Shown here piece by piece: positions 24,676 to 33,247 of a stretch of DNA of 64,000 nucleotides (within the stretch, counting starts at the first letter, position 1; each line of letters opens with the position of its first letter). Both the position numbers and the translations under genes were made by a program. The stretch spans positions 186,001 to 250,000 of the forward strand of contig CAWKPB010000001.1 of assembly GCA_963851405.1 (NCBI GenBank), in the 5' to 3' direction. The notes beneath the pieces were generated by a model. It was not told where the DNA came from. It searched no databases and was given only the letters and a program-made list of their open reading frames with translations. This stretch comes from JANPBY01 sp963851405. GTDB lineage: Bacteria; Actinomycetota; Actinomycetes; DATJPE01.

Positions 24676-26844
24676 CTAAGACGTCGCCGACCCAGTAAGA
24701 GCATTCGTCAGCAGGGTCACCAGCGTCTCCAACTGGACGTCGACCTCGGCACCGTCCTCGGTGTCAACCCCATCGAGGGCGCGCGCCGCGAGCCCGGCCT
24801 TCGCGTCGATCAGCTCGGAGATCCGCGTGTCGACGGTCTGCGCGGCCAGGATCCGCCAGGCGGTCACTGGCTGGTCCTGACCAATCCGGTGCACCCGGTC
24901 GATCGCCTGGGTCTGTTCCGCCGCGGTCCAGGACAACTCGGCCAGCACCACGTTGGACGCGACCTGCAGGTTGATCCCGACGCCAGCCGCCGTGAGCGAA
25001 CACACGATGACGTGGACGTCCTCCTCATTCACGAACGCGTCGATGTTGCGCGTCCGAACCCGGGTCGTCTGCTCGCCGCGGATGGAGGTGTGCTTGATTC
25101 CCCGCCGAGTCAACGTGGCCTCAGCGGCGTCCATGACGTCGATGTGCTTGGCGAAGAAGACGACCTTGCCGGCGTTACGTGACAGCTGCGCGGTGAAGTC
25201 GGCCGCGAGCTCGGCCTTCGCCGTACCGATGCGACGCATCATCGCAAAGACGTTCTCGCCGGTGCCCGCCTCCCCCGCCTCCTTCAGCTCGCGCGACGCG
25301 ACCTTGCGGACCAGCGCGTGGTCGACGCCCCCGTCATCGTCGGTGGCCTCATCGTCCTTGCGCACGGCGAGCGCGCTCTCGTACCTCTTGACCAGCCGCT
25401 TCACCAAGCGCGCCTCGGCATCTCGGATCGACTTGGCCTCGGGGCCGTCGAGCTCGACGGGAACGTCGGCGATACGGCGGGCCGGGATGTCTGCGGCCAC
25501 TTCTTCCTTGCGCCGCCTGACGATTCCCTGCTCGATCACCGTCGCTCGCGCTGCTGGGTAGAAGCCGGGCTCAACAGGCGTCCGACCGTTCTGCTCGAGC
25601 GCGTGCAGCAGGTCAGCGCTCACCTTGTCGTGGTTGATCCAACCGAGGAACTCCCAGATCGCGAGGAAATCCTCAATGTCGTTGATGAGCGGCGTCCCGG
25701 TCAGCGCCATGAGGAGCGGTCGCGGGGTGCGCTGCCGGACCTTGCGCGACAGTTCGAGCACATTGCGGGACCGCAGCGAGCCCTTGTTCTTGATGAAGTG
25801 CGCCTCGTCGATCACCATGCCGCGGAATCCAAAGGAGCCGAGCCAACCCGCGTGGCGGTTGAGGATGTCGTAGTTGACGATGACGATGTCGGAGAAGGCG
25901 TCGATGGTTTCGCCGTCGCTGTGGACGACGGTCGCCGGGTGTCTCGGCGTCCACATCGCCGCCTCGCGAGCCCAGCTCGTCTTAACGACGTTCGGCACAA
26001 CAACGAGCAGCGGGAACGCTTTCGCGGCCTGAGCGCTGAGCAGCGCCTGAGCGGTCTTGCCCAAGCCCGGCTCGTCGGCGAGCAAGAAGGTGCGGTGCCC
26101 CGCCAACGTCGCAGCGACCACCTTCGCCTGGTGCGGCATCAGGTCGAGGCCCGGCGCGATGTGGGCCCCAGTCGGCGCGGGCAGCTCCATACACGAGGCA
26201 CCGCCGCCGCTCGCCTCTTCGAACGAGCGAAGCAACGGGCTGATCAGCTCCCAGTCAGCCAACAGCCGAACCGGCTTGGGAGCCGCGGTCGCGGCCGAGA
26301 AGTCCGGCGCGAGGAACGGGTTGGCCAGCTGCCGCGAGATGACCGACTGCGGCACGACCTGTCGCTCCTGCCGTACCGGCTCGGGCTCGGGCGCTGCCTC
26401 GGGAGCAGGTGGCTCCTCCAACTCGGCCATGCCGGCCTTGCGGCGCAGCTCGGACATCGCGTCCTTCGTACCCGGCAATAGCACGGCATCGTCGGTGAGC
26501 AGCTTCAGCAGGGAGGCGTTGCGCGCAGCCGTACGGGCCATGGTTTCGCCAAGCCCGTCGAGTCTCTTCATCTCGGCGGTGCGCTTACGCTCATTCGGCT
26601 CCACCTTCGCCGCAGCCCGCAACTCCCGCACCAAGATCGCAACGGCCTGGTAGGTCGCAAGCGTGGTGGCCGTGACCCGGCCACGCTCAACGGCCGTCGC
26701 CACCTTGCGGACCGCATCGGCCAGAACAGAGACAGCGCCCGCGTCCTTGCGCCTTCGCGGCGAGGCGGCTCGCTTCGGTGCCCCGCTTTGTGAGCGCGCG
26801 GGACCACTGCGGCCGGTGCCGCGACGGCGCGTTCTGGGTGGCAC
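24676..26844 (-). CDS. SNF2-family DEAD/DEAH helicase
   Basis: A ~722-residue ATPase. Residues ~1-190 are a basic, Ala-rich leader. The helicase core follows: LMPHQAKVVAATLAGHRTFL, Walker A LADEPGLGKTAQALLSAQAA, DEAH in GMVIDEAHFIKNKG, ALTGTPLINDIEDF, and C-terminal motifs VVFFAKHIDVMD and QTQAIDRVHRIGQDQPVTAW. The GTG at 26844 was chosen for the GGGGAG sequence upstream; the frame is open to 26907. Such proteins translocate on duplex DNA or remodel complexes. With no methylase or nuclease neighbours, a defence role is not supported. Confidence 0.8.
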   Translation of the reverse strand: MPPRTRRRGTGRSGPARSQSGAPKRAASPRRRKDAGAVSVLADAVRKVATAVERGRVTATTLATYQAVAILVRELRAAAKVEPNERKRTAEMKRLDGLGETMARTAARNASLLKLLTDDAVLLPGTKDAMSELRRKAGMAELEEPPAPEAAPEPEPVRQERQVVPQSVISRQLANPFLAPDFSAATAAPKPVRLLADWELISPLLRSFEEASGGGASCMELPAPTGAHIAPGLDLMPHQAKVVAATLAGHRTFLLADEPGLGKTAQALLSAQAAKAFPLLVVVPNVVKTSWAREAAMWTPRHPATVVHSDGETIDAFSDIVIVNYDILNRHAGWLGSFGFRGMVIDEAHFIKNKGSLRSRNVLELSRKVRQRTPRPLLMALTGTPLINDIEDFLAIWEFLGWINHDKVSADLLHALEQNGRTPVEPGFYPAARATVIEQGIVRRRKEEVAADIPARRIADVPVELDGPEAKSIRDAEARLVKRLVKRYESALAVRKDDEATDDDGGVDHALVRKVASRELKEAGEAGTGENVFAMMRRIGTAKAELAADFTAQLSRNAGKVVFFAKHIDVMDAAEATLTRRGIKHTSIRGEQTTRVRTRNIDAFVNEEDVHVIVCSLTAAGVGINLQVASNVVLAELSWTAAEQTQAIDRVHRIGQDQPVTAWRILAAQTVDTRISELIDAKAGLAARALDGVDTEDGAEVDVQLETLVTLLTNALTGSATS

Positions 26845-27171
26845 TCCCACTCCCCATGGGTCGACTGATCCTGCCGTGACCTGCCAAGCAATCCGCGGCC
26901 CGTCCACACGTTGCTGAAGAACTCAGTGCCGCAGAACCTGCCTTCGGGCAGGCGGCACACGTGGGAGGCGACGAACGCCTGGTTGCCCACCTTACTGCGT
27001 GCGAGCGGATCTGACCTACACCGAGATCGCGAGTCTGCAGCGGTTGTCAGCTGCCCATGGGCGCAGGACCCCGTTCGCGAATACGCCAGCCGCGGGAGGA
27101 CGACCCATGAGAACCCGCGCCGCACCGTTGGTCGGCTGGCGGGGACAGACAACCGTCTCGGTGCCCTTGCC
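26845..27171. other. Intergenic region with a TTCG-capped hairpin
   Basis: 327 bases between two minus-strand genes. No open frame has protein-like composition. The notable element is the hairpin at 26926-26958. Confidence 0.4.
26926..26958. terminator. Two-part hairpin with TTCG tetraloop
   Basis: On the plus strand, outer arms GTGCC/GGCAC enclose CCTGCC-TTCG-GGCAGG. It lies 82 bases upstream of the SNF2 start and over 200 bases past the preceding gene's stop. It could be a terminator or a leader structure; there is no clear T-run. Confidence 0.35.
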
Positions 27172-28683
27172 TCACGTCACCTTGACGGAGCCGACTCCCT
27201 TCTCATAGCCCGACCTCTTCGCCTTGAGCTTGTATTTGCCGGAGGCGACGCCCTTGCCCACCTTGAAGGTCACCTTCCCCTTCGCCTTGGTCGTCTTCGT
27301 TGCCCCACGGAAGGTGACCTTCGCGCCAGACACTGCCTTGCCGGCATCGGTCACCGTCGCCGTGACCGTGCCGTAGTTCAACTTCTTCGGGGCCACAACT
27401 AGCCGCAGGCCTGGGAGGACCTTGCGGTACCAGATCTGAGTGGGCCTCGACCCCATCTGAGAGTTCACCAGCAGATGCAGCGGCCCGCCCGCGCCACTGC
27501 CGCCAGTCGCCCACACCGGGTTGTAGCTGTCACCCTTTTTCGCCGGTTTCAACGTGCGAATGAGGCCGAGGCGGGTCACCTTCTTGTTGGTGCGCGCGAC
27601 CTTGACCTTCGTCCCGCCATCGCTGTCCCACACGAGCCACAGTCGGCCTCCCGGGCCGGTGAGCAAGCTGACGTGGTCGGCGTCCTTGGTGGCGACGTTG
27701 AAGCCATCCTTGGTACCGAGGTGCCACAGCCGGATCTTGTTGGCGGTTGGGTACCCCACCTTGTACGCGGCCCATACGCCCCCGCCCTTGCGTGAGGCCA
27801 CGGCCACGGCCTGCTGCGGGTTCAGCGACTGACCCTTCGTCGACGACTTCGGCGCACGCTTGAGAGCACCGATCGGCTTGGGCCAGACCCGTTGGGCGAG
27901 CACGCCGTCCTGCTTCTTGGAGCAGCCGAGGCAGTACCAAGCGGCCCACACCTGCCCCGTCTTGGAATCTCGGCCAAGCCCGGTGTGCAAGGCGTAGCCA
28001 GACGTGCCCGAGGTCGTCCAGTCGGGCGCGGAGGCCGGGACCGAAGGATCGACGCCCCGGTGCAGTGTCACCTTCGAGGTGCTGCTCGCGACGACACCGA
28101 CGAGCGGAGTGCCTCCGTCATCCACGGCGGCGGTCCCGTACGAGGCGTACGCCGACTTGGTCTGCGTGAGCGATCCGGTGCCCAGCGTCCAACTGGCCCC
28201 CCCGTTCCCGCTCGTGGCGTAGGCCATCGGTCCGTTGAACTTCTCGCCAGCGCCAGTCGAGCGAATGCCGGAGAAGATCACCAAACGCTGGGCCCCGTAG
28301 TCGATGACCTTGGGGTCATCAGTGAGCGTCGCCCACCCCGTGACGACCGGCACGATGCCGGTGCCCGGCTTGCCGTTCTCAAGGACGACCCTGCTGCGGA
28401 TCGAGTCGCTGTTTGGGCCGTCCACCTGAAACCAGACCGCCTGCGTGCCCCCACCATCAAGCGGCAAGGCGCCGGGCTGAGAAAGGACGCTCACGCCGCC
28501 GCTCGAAAGGCGAGACCAGCCTTTCACCTTGACGATTGCGGCCTTGGCGGCTGCCACCTCGACTGTTGCGTCGCGTTGAGGCTGTTGTGTGGGTGAGGAC
28601 GCCACGGCTAGGCCGGGGACCATCGTCAGGACGACGGCGGCCGCCGCGAGAACGACAACGGGGAAGGGGCGGGCGCTTCGCAC
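27172..28683 (-). CDS. Secreted sialidase-like beta-propeller protein
   Basis: A 503-residue exported protein. GTG at 28683 is preceded by GGAGG with 5-base spacing and gives the signal peptide PFPVVVLAAAAVVLTMVPGL ending near AVAS. The mature part has repeated beta-strand segments with Asp/Gly turns (GNGGASWTLGTG, GLGRDSKTGQVWAAWYC, PGGRLWLVWDSDGGTKVKVA), suggesting a sialidase/BNR-type propeller. The last ~90 residues are a Lys-rich Ig-like/carboxypeptidase-regulatory-like domain (VTATVTDAGKAVSGAKVTFR). No catalytic set is recognisable. Probably a cell-surface or extracellular binding protein. Confidence 0.65.
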   Translation of the reverse strand: MRSARPFPVVVLAAAAVVLTMVPGLAVASSPTQQPQRDATVEVAAAKAAIVKVKGWSRLSSGGVSVLSQPGALPLDGGGTQAVWFQVDGPNSDSIRSRVVLENGKPGTGIVPVVTGWATLTDDPKVIDYGAQRLVIFSGIRSTGAGEKFNGPMAYATSGNGGASWTLGTGSLTQTKSAYASYGTAAVDDGGTPLVGVVASSTSKVTLHRGVDPSVPASAPDWTTSGTSGYALHTGLGRDSKTGQVWAAWYCLGCSKKQDGVLAQRVWPKPIGALKRAPKSSTKGQSLNPQQAVAVASRKGGGVWAAYKVGYPTANKIRLWHLGTKDGFNVATKDADHVSLLTGPGGRLWLVWDSDGGTKVKVARTNKKVTRLGLIRTLKPAKKGDSYNPVWATGGSGAGGPLHLLVNSQMGSRPTQIWYRKVLPGLRLVVAPKKLNYGTVTATVTDAGKAVSGAKVTFRGATKTTKAKGKVTFKVGKGVASGKYKLKAKRSGYEKGVGSVKVT

Positions 28684-28887
28684 GGTGACCTCCGCACCGA
28701 CGTCGAAGGCTGTCCGACGTCGAAGTCGAACGGATCGCCAAGGAGGCCGCTGCGCCACCCGGCGCTGACACGGCCACTATGGCCCTGATCGCGCGAAGGG
28801 GGAAGGGCTCGCGTCGCGCACCGGTCGTCTCTGGGAGGCGGCAGACTGGCCACTACGGCGGCTGAGCGCACCTATGAAGGGGAAGCC

Positions 28888-29646
28888 ATGACGACGTTCA
28901 ACCGGTCTGACGACCTGAAGGATGCGGAGTTCGCCGACACGAGCCTGCGCGGCGCGCGGTTCGTCGGCGTGGACGTCTCCGAGGTGGTGATGCGCGGCGT
29001 CGAGATCCAAGGGGCCGAGATCGATTCACCTTGGCTGGCCGAGAACGACAACGTCCTGCTCGTCAACGGGGTCGATGTGATCCCGTACGTCGAGGCCGAG
29101 CTCGACCGGCGCTTTCCCGGCCGCGAGCTCCGGCGGACAACGACGCCCGAGGGGCTCCAGGAGGCCTGGGCGGTGCTCGAACTCACCTGGGCGGCCATGC
29201 TCGCCCGCGTCGACGCGATGCCGACCGGCACCATCGACATGTCCGTGGCTGGCGAGTGGTCCTTCGCCGAGACGCTCCGGCATTTGGTTATGGCTACGGA
29301 CGTGTGGCTGCGCAAGGCGATCCAAGGGGTCGAGCAGCCGTACGACCCGATCGGTCTGGTCTTCGCCGGCGCCGAGGACGAGGGCTTCGACCTGTCGATC
29401 TTCAGAACGGACAAGCCCTCTTTTGCCGAGGTGCTCGAGGTCCGGGCCGGCAGGGTCGCGATGGTTCGGGAGTTCTTGGCCGCCGTCACGCCAGAGCAGC
29501 TGCTCGACACGCGCCAGAACCCCTGGGCGCCGAACCACGCCGAGACCGTGCTGTCCTGCCTGCAGACGATCCTCGAGGAGGAGTGGGAGCACCACCGCTA
29601 CGCCACCCGCGACCTCGACAGCCTGGAGGCGTCCTCGACCAGCTGA
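28888..29646 (+). CDS. DinB-like protein with pentapeptide-repeat N-terminus
   Basis: A 252-residue protein. The first ~50 residues follow a pentapeptide-repeat rhythm (DAEFADTSLRGARFVGVDVS, EVVMRGVEIQGAEI). The rest is a DinB-like helical bundle: SVAGEWSFAETLRHLVMATD, then VWLRKAIQGVEQ and ILEEEWEHHRYATRDLDSL, with His residues in the expected metal-site positions (LRHLVMA, EHHRYA). GAAGGGG precedes the ATG. The family includes metal-dependent transferases; the substrate is unknown. Confidence 0.75.
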   Translation: MTTFNRSDDLKDAEFADTSLRGARFVGVDVSEVVMRGVEIQGAEIDSPWLAENDNVLLVNGVDVIPYVEAELDRRFPGRELRRTTTPEGLQEAWAVLELTWAAMLARVDAMPTGTIDMSVAGEWSFAETLRHLVMATDVWLRKAIQGVEQPYDPIGLVFAGAEDEGFDLSIFRTDKPSFAEVLEVRAGRVAMVREFLAAVTPEQLLDTRQNPWAPNHAETVLSCLQTILEEEWEHHRYATRDLDSLEASSTS

Positions 29647-29688
29647 GCCGCGGCTGTCCACACCGTGGGGCGTCCGTACGCTGAGGAG

Positions 29689-30069
29689 GTGGACCGACCC
29701 GAGCTCACCCGGGTGCGAGTAGACGCCTGGCTCTGGGCGATCCGACTGTTCCCGACCCGTTCGGCAGCCAAGGCCGCATGTGCGGCGGGTCATGTGAAAG
29801 TCAACGGCGCCAACGCGAAACCCGCCCAGCCCGTGCGCGTCGACGACACCGTTCGAGCGATCACACCGGGTGGCGAGCGGATCGTCGTGGTGACCGGGTT
29901 GCTCGAGAAGCGGACCAGCGCTGCCCTCGCGGTTCAGAACTACGAGGACCACTCACCGCCGCGCCCACCGAAGGAGCAGCGCGTCATCGTCGCCGCTCGC
30001 GAACGCGGATCTGGGCGCCCGACCAAGCGTGACCGTCGGCGGACCGAGCGACTGCGCGGACGAACCTGA
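29689..30069 (+). CDS. S4-domain RNA-binding protein (Hsp15/RqcP-like)
   Basis: About 126 residues. The S4 domain is near the N-terminus: VDAWLWAIRLFPTRSAAKAA, then CAAGHVKVNGANAKPAQPVR. A basic tail follows (RPTKRDRRRTERLRGR). Hsp15 and RqcP relatives bind 50S subunits with stalled nascent chains in ribosome rescue. The start is uncertain: GTG at 29689 has TACGCT 7 bases upstream, compatible with a leaderless -10; GTG at 29665 is the alternative. Confidence 0.8.
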   Translation: MDRPELTRVRVDAWLWAIRLFPTRSAAKAACAAGHVKVNGANAKPAQPVRVDDTVRAITPGGERIVVVTGLLEKRTSAALAVQNYEDHSPPRPPKEQRVIVAARERGSGRPTKRDRRRTERLRGRT

Positions 30070-30119
30070 CCCAAGGCTGACCACCGGTCCGTGGCAGACG
30101 CGGTGATGCAGACCGATCG

Positions 30120-31217
30120 CTAGACGTGGCCGATGGCGATCAGGCCGAGTGCCGCCTCCTCGTCACCGTCGACGCGCAGCAGGTCGTTGAGCGAACCATC
30201 GAGGAAAGACCCGACGAAACACGCGCCCAATCCGGCCGCCTCGGCAGCGAGGTAGACGTTCTGGCTGATGTGTCCGCCCTCCCAGCAGACGAACCGGTAG
30301 TGCCGTTCCTTGTACTTCCATCGGCTGCGCTGGAAGATCCCGCTGAGCACGAGCACCGCGGGGGCATCGCGCAGGAAATCCTGGCCCAGGCCGGCCACGA
30401 GCAGATCCCCCGACACGGACCCGGCTCGGACCTGTTCCAGGACACGCCCGTGCGCGCCGACGTGGTAGAGACCGGGATCGATTCCCTCTACTCGGTGCGC
30501 CGCGACATAGGTCTCGATGGGGTACAAGGCGCCTCCAGAGGGGGCAGCTCGACGGCCGTCACTCGAGGTGAGGCCGGTAGCCGAGGTCACGATCCAGGAG
30601 AGCTCGTTCGCGGTCAGAGCCCTCTGCGTGAAGTCACGGCGCGAGCGTCGCTTCCGCAACGTGTCCACCAGCGGCGTCTGAGGCGGGTCAAGCACCAACG
30701 GAAGCGGCGTCGACACAGCCCCCGGGATGACCTTGTCCCCTGGCGGGCGCCGACCCCAATCGAGCACACCACGCAACATGCTGCGAATCCCCAGCGAGCT
30801 CTCGCGGTGATAGAACATGCCAACATCGCCACCGCCGTACGGGCTGGGTGAAGACGCCGCCCGCCCCCACCAGCCGACGGCAGCCGCGCCAAGTACCGCA
30901 GCGGTCCCCGTGAGCAGCGAGCGCCGAGGGACCGTTGTCCGCCGCCGAGCTACCGACGCAGCGGGTGGGCGAGCGACCTCTGCCGGCCGTGGCTCGACCT
31001 TGCGCTTGGTGCCCCAGGCGCGTTTGAACGGCACCATCCATTGCCGGTGCAACGCCAGGTGAACGACGGTGAGCACGACGAACGCGTAGCCGGCCCAGAG
31101 ATGGATGCTGAATCCGTGGAGCTCAAGCCGATCGATGATCACGCCAGTCACAGCGACGACGATCACCACTCCGAGAAGGAGCAGATTCACCAGATAGCGG
31201 ATCTTCCTGCGGTCCAT
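30120..31217 (-). CDS. SagB-type nitroreductase with N-terminal membrane domain
   Basis: A 365-residue protein. Residues 1-65 carry two helices with conserved His (YLVNLLLLGVVIVVAVTGVI, then IHLWAGYAFVVLTVVHLALH), like DUF4405/cytochrome-b-type domains. A third hydrophobic stretch follows RRSLLTGTAAVLGAAAVGWW. The C-terminal FMN domain (~165-365) has RRSRRDFTQRALTANELSWI, then APSGGALYPIETYVAAHRVE and the family end LGLIAIGH. SagB-type enzymes oxidise azoline rings in peptides or act as flavin oxidoreductases. No YcaO or precursor peptide is nearby. GGGAG precedes the ATG. Confidence 0.8.
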   Translation of the reverse strand: MDRRKIRYLVNLLLLGVVIVVAVTGVIIDRLELHGFSIHLWAGYAFVVLTVVHLALHRQWMVPFKRAWGTKRKVEPRPAEVARPPAASVARRRTTVPRRSLLTGTAAVLGAAAVGWWGRAASSPSPYGGGDVGMFYHRESSLGIRSMLRGVLDWGRRPPGDKVIPGAVSTPLPLVLDPPQTPLVDTLRKRRSRRDFTQRALTANELSWIVTSATGLTSSDGRRAAPSGGALYPIETYVAAHRVEGIDPGLYHVGAHGRVLEQVRAGSVSGDLLVAGLGQDFLRDAPAVLVLSGIFQRSRWKYKERHYRFVCWEGGHISQNVYLAAEAAGLGACFVGSFLDGSLNDLLRVDGDEEAALGLIAIGHV

Positions 31218-31291
31218 GTCCGCTCCCAAGGTCTGCGTACCGGACCCCACCAGGCTAAGCCGATCAGGCGTTGCCTGGCAGACCCCAGCGT

Positions 31292-31484
31292 TCAGTTCGT
31301 CGTGGTCCGAACGGCGACGAGGCGGCCGATCTTGTCGATCCTGTGTTCGGGGTTGCCGAACTTGTCGGCCCACCCGTTGCCGACCGCGCGATCCTCCGGG
31401 GTGGCGCCCTGAAGCAGCGCGGCCGGCGGTCAGCAAGGCCACCGCGAGGAGGGTCGCCACGCAGGCTCCGGCAGTTCGCCGCAT
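31292..31484 (-). pseudogene. Small exported protein, frameshifted
   Basis: ATG at 31484 gives MRRTAGACVATLLAVALLTA, a signal-like segment. The coherent continuation is one frame over: LLQGATPEDRAVGNGWADKF, then GNPEHRIDKIGRLVAVRTTT and a TGA at 31292. The span of 193 bases fits one inserted base near 31425. Restored, it is a ~63-residue protein, probably secreted. No family recognised. It precedes the SagB-type gene on the same strand. Confidence 0.5.
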
Positions 31485-31529
31485 GCCCTCCGCTATGACG
31501 CGAGACTGGATTCGACGCAGACTGGGTCG

Positions 31530-32717
31530 ATGGAGCGGCAACTCCTCGACCCGAGTCGAGGCGAAGGATCGACGACCCGACGGGGCGCGCGGCGCCTAGT
31601 CGCCCTTGCCCTGGCGGCTGGACTGGCTGCCGTCAGCTGCACCGCGACCAACGACGAACCGGCTAGCACTCCCCCGCCCACAGCCGTGTCGTCACCCGGT
31701 GCCTCGCCGACTGAGGCCCAGCCCGAACCGACGGACTCTGCCTCGGAGGCTCCGGATGCCGCCGACGAACAGGCCGTGCGCCAGGTCTCAGTGCTGGGGC
31801 TCGCCGAGGCCACGCATCGTGGTGATCGACTTCGGCTCGGCGGGGTCCGCGAGCAGACCGCTTCGTACACCTCCTACAACGTGACCTACCGCAGCCGCAG
31901 TACGAGCCGCGGCGACACGGAGTCGTACACGATCTCCGGGGTTCTCAACGTCCCCAAGGGAAAGGGGCCCTTCCCGGCGGCGGTGCTCGCCCACGGCTAC
32001 ATCGATCCCGCCGTGTACGTCCGCGGACAAGGGATGACCCGAGAACGCGCCTACCTCGCGGCTCGCGGCTACATCGCGATGCACGTCGACTACCGCAACC
32101 ATGCGGAGTCCGACGACGACCCGAAATACCAGCAGCGGATGCGGCTCGGCTACAGCGCGGACGTGATCAACGCGGTGAAGGCGCTCCGAGAGTCAGCCGA
32201 CGTACCCGTCGATGACCAGCGCATCGCCCTGTTCGGCCGATCGATGGGCGGCGGCGTCATCCTCAAGGTGTTGGCGGCGAATCCCGGGCTGGTACAGGCC
32301 GCCGCGCCCTGGGCCTCGGTCTCCTCGCTCGAAGCTCAGAACTTCAACCGCTTCCAACGCCCGGATCCGGAGGACTCCCCCGTGGTTGCCCAACTGGCCC
32401 GGCGGTGGGGACTCCCCGAGGACAACCCGGACTTCTGGCGCGAGAACTCGTCCCGGCCGTACTTCGACCGAATCACCGAGCCGGTGCTGCTCGTGCACGG
32501 CCGATCCGACGACACCTGCCCCCCGAGATGGGCGGCCGCCACCCACCGTGCGCTGACTCGAGCCGGAGCCAACTCGACGCTGCAGTGGTACGACGACGAA
32601 CACGCCTTCGGGCCGGCGTTCAACGCCGCGATGGACCGCACGATCCGCTTCTTCAACGCGCAACTGGGACGAGTACGGCAAATCCGTACAACAGCCGGTG
32701 CGGAGCGAGCCGCCTGA
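31530..32717 (+). CDS. Lipoprotein alpha/beta hydrolase (S9/dienelactone-like)
   Basis: A 395-residue protein. The lipobox is LAAVSC with Cys near residue 37, followed by a Pro/Ser/Glu-rich linker to ~80. The hydrolase domain has the oxyanion segment AAVLAHGYIDPAV, nucleophile elbow LFGRSMGGGVILKVLA, Asp in HGRSDDTCPP and His in DDEHAFGPAF. The triad is complete. Predicted to be tethered outside the membrane, hydrolysing peptides or esters. The ATG at 31530 is the first of the frame and leaves a long n-region; a later start is possible. Confidence 0.8.
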   Translation: MERQLLDPSRGEGSTTRRGARRLVALALAAGLAAVSCTATNDEPASTPPPTAVSSPGASPTEAQPEPTDSASEAPDAADEQAVRQVSVLGLAEATHRGDRLRLGGVREQTASYTSYNVTYRSRSTSRGDTESYTISGVLNVPKGKGPFPAAVLAHGYIDPAVYVRGQGMTRERAYLAARGYIAMHVDYRNHAESDDDPKYQQRMRLGYSADVINAVKALRESADVPVDDQRIALFGRSMGGGVILKVLAANPGLVQAAAPWASVSSLEAQNFNRFQRPDPEDSPVVAQLARRWGLPEDNPDFWRENSSRPYFDRITEPVLLVHGRSDDTCPPRWAAATHRALTRAGANSTLQWYDDEHAFGPAFNAAMDRTIRFFNAQLGRVRQIRTTAGAERAA

Positions 32718-32720
32718 GGG

Positions 32721-32888
32721 CTAGACCTTGGACTTGCGCCCGCCGAAGAGGCGCTCCATCAGCGAAGGCGCTGGGGGGCACTGGCATCGCTTGGACTTCG
32801 GGACACCGGCCATCACCTGATTTACATGCGCGCCGCAGCCTGCCCAGCTGGGCTTTTGGCACCTCCGGCAGGAGATCTGTCGGCACAT
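32721..32888 (-). CDS. 55-residue Cys-rich zinc-ribbon-like protein
   Basis: A short gene with an excellent GGAGG site 8 bases before its ATG. The product starts MCRQISCRRCQKPSWAGCGA, continues HVNQVMAGVPKSKRCQCPP and ends ERLFGGRKSKV. Six Cys and one His are spaced as a small metal-binding domain (CxxxxCxxC, GCGxH, CxC). I recognise this as a widespread small actinobacterial protein type without known function. Its stop is 3 bases from that of the convergent hydrolase gene. Confidence 0.75.
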   Translation of the reverse strand: MCRQISCRRCQKPSWAGCGAHVNQVMAGVPKSKRCQCPPAPSLMERLFGGRKSKV

Positions 32889-33247
32889 AGGGCTTTCCTC
32901 CGGAAACTGGGTGGGATCGTTCTAGGTCAGGGACGTGTGCAGTGGTCGTCGGTGAGCGAGCGGCCGGGCTGCGTGTTTCTTGAAGCGAGATAGGAGCATA
33001 CCCTAGGGGGTATCCGTCCGAGATGTTGGGCGGGGAGCGTCACCCTGTCTGCTGCGAAGCCGGGCGATCGAGTCAGCCGACGCCTGAGCAGGTCATGGCT
33101 GCAAGCTGTTCGCCCCGGCTCAAAACCCGAGAGCCTTTCCGGGGCTCCGACTCGCGTGGCAGGATCCATGGCCACTCGTCTCAAACCCAGCCTGCGCCCT
33201 GCATAACGTCGCAGGCTGCGACACGTCGCAGCGCAAGGAGCCCGACC
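32889..33247. other. Intergenic region between the Cys-rich gene and yihY-like gene
   Basis: 359 bases. It holds the palindrome at 32998-33013 and a second inverted repeat GTCGCAG-G-CTGCGAC close to the yihY-like start. The open frame running through it into the yihY-like gene has no protein-like composition before the ATG at 33248. Confidence 0.4.
32998..33013. promoter_or_regulatory. CsoR-type operator-like palindrome
   Basis: ATACCC-TAGG-GGGTAT is a perfect 6-bp inverted repeat with 4-base spacer. It resembles the G/C-tract palindromes with flanking TA bound by CsoR/RcnR metal- or thiol-sensing repressors. It lies 110 bases upstream of the Cys-rich small gene and 235 bases before the yihY-like gene. 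No csoR gene is visible in the window. Confidence 0.4.
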
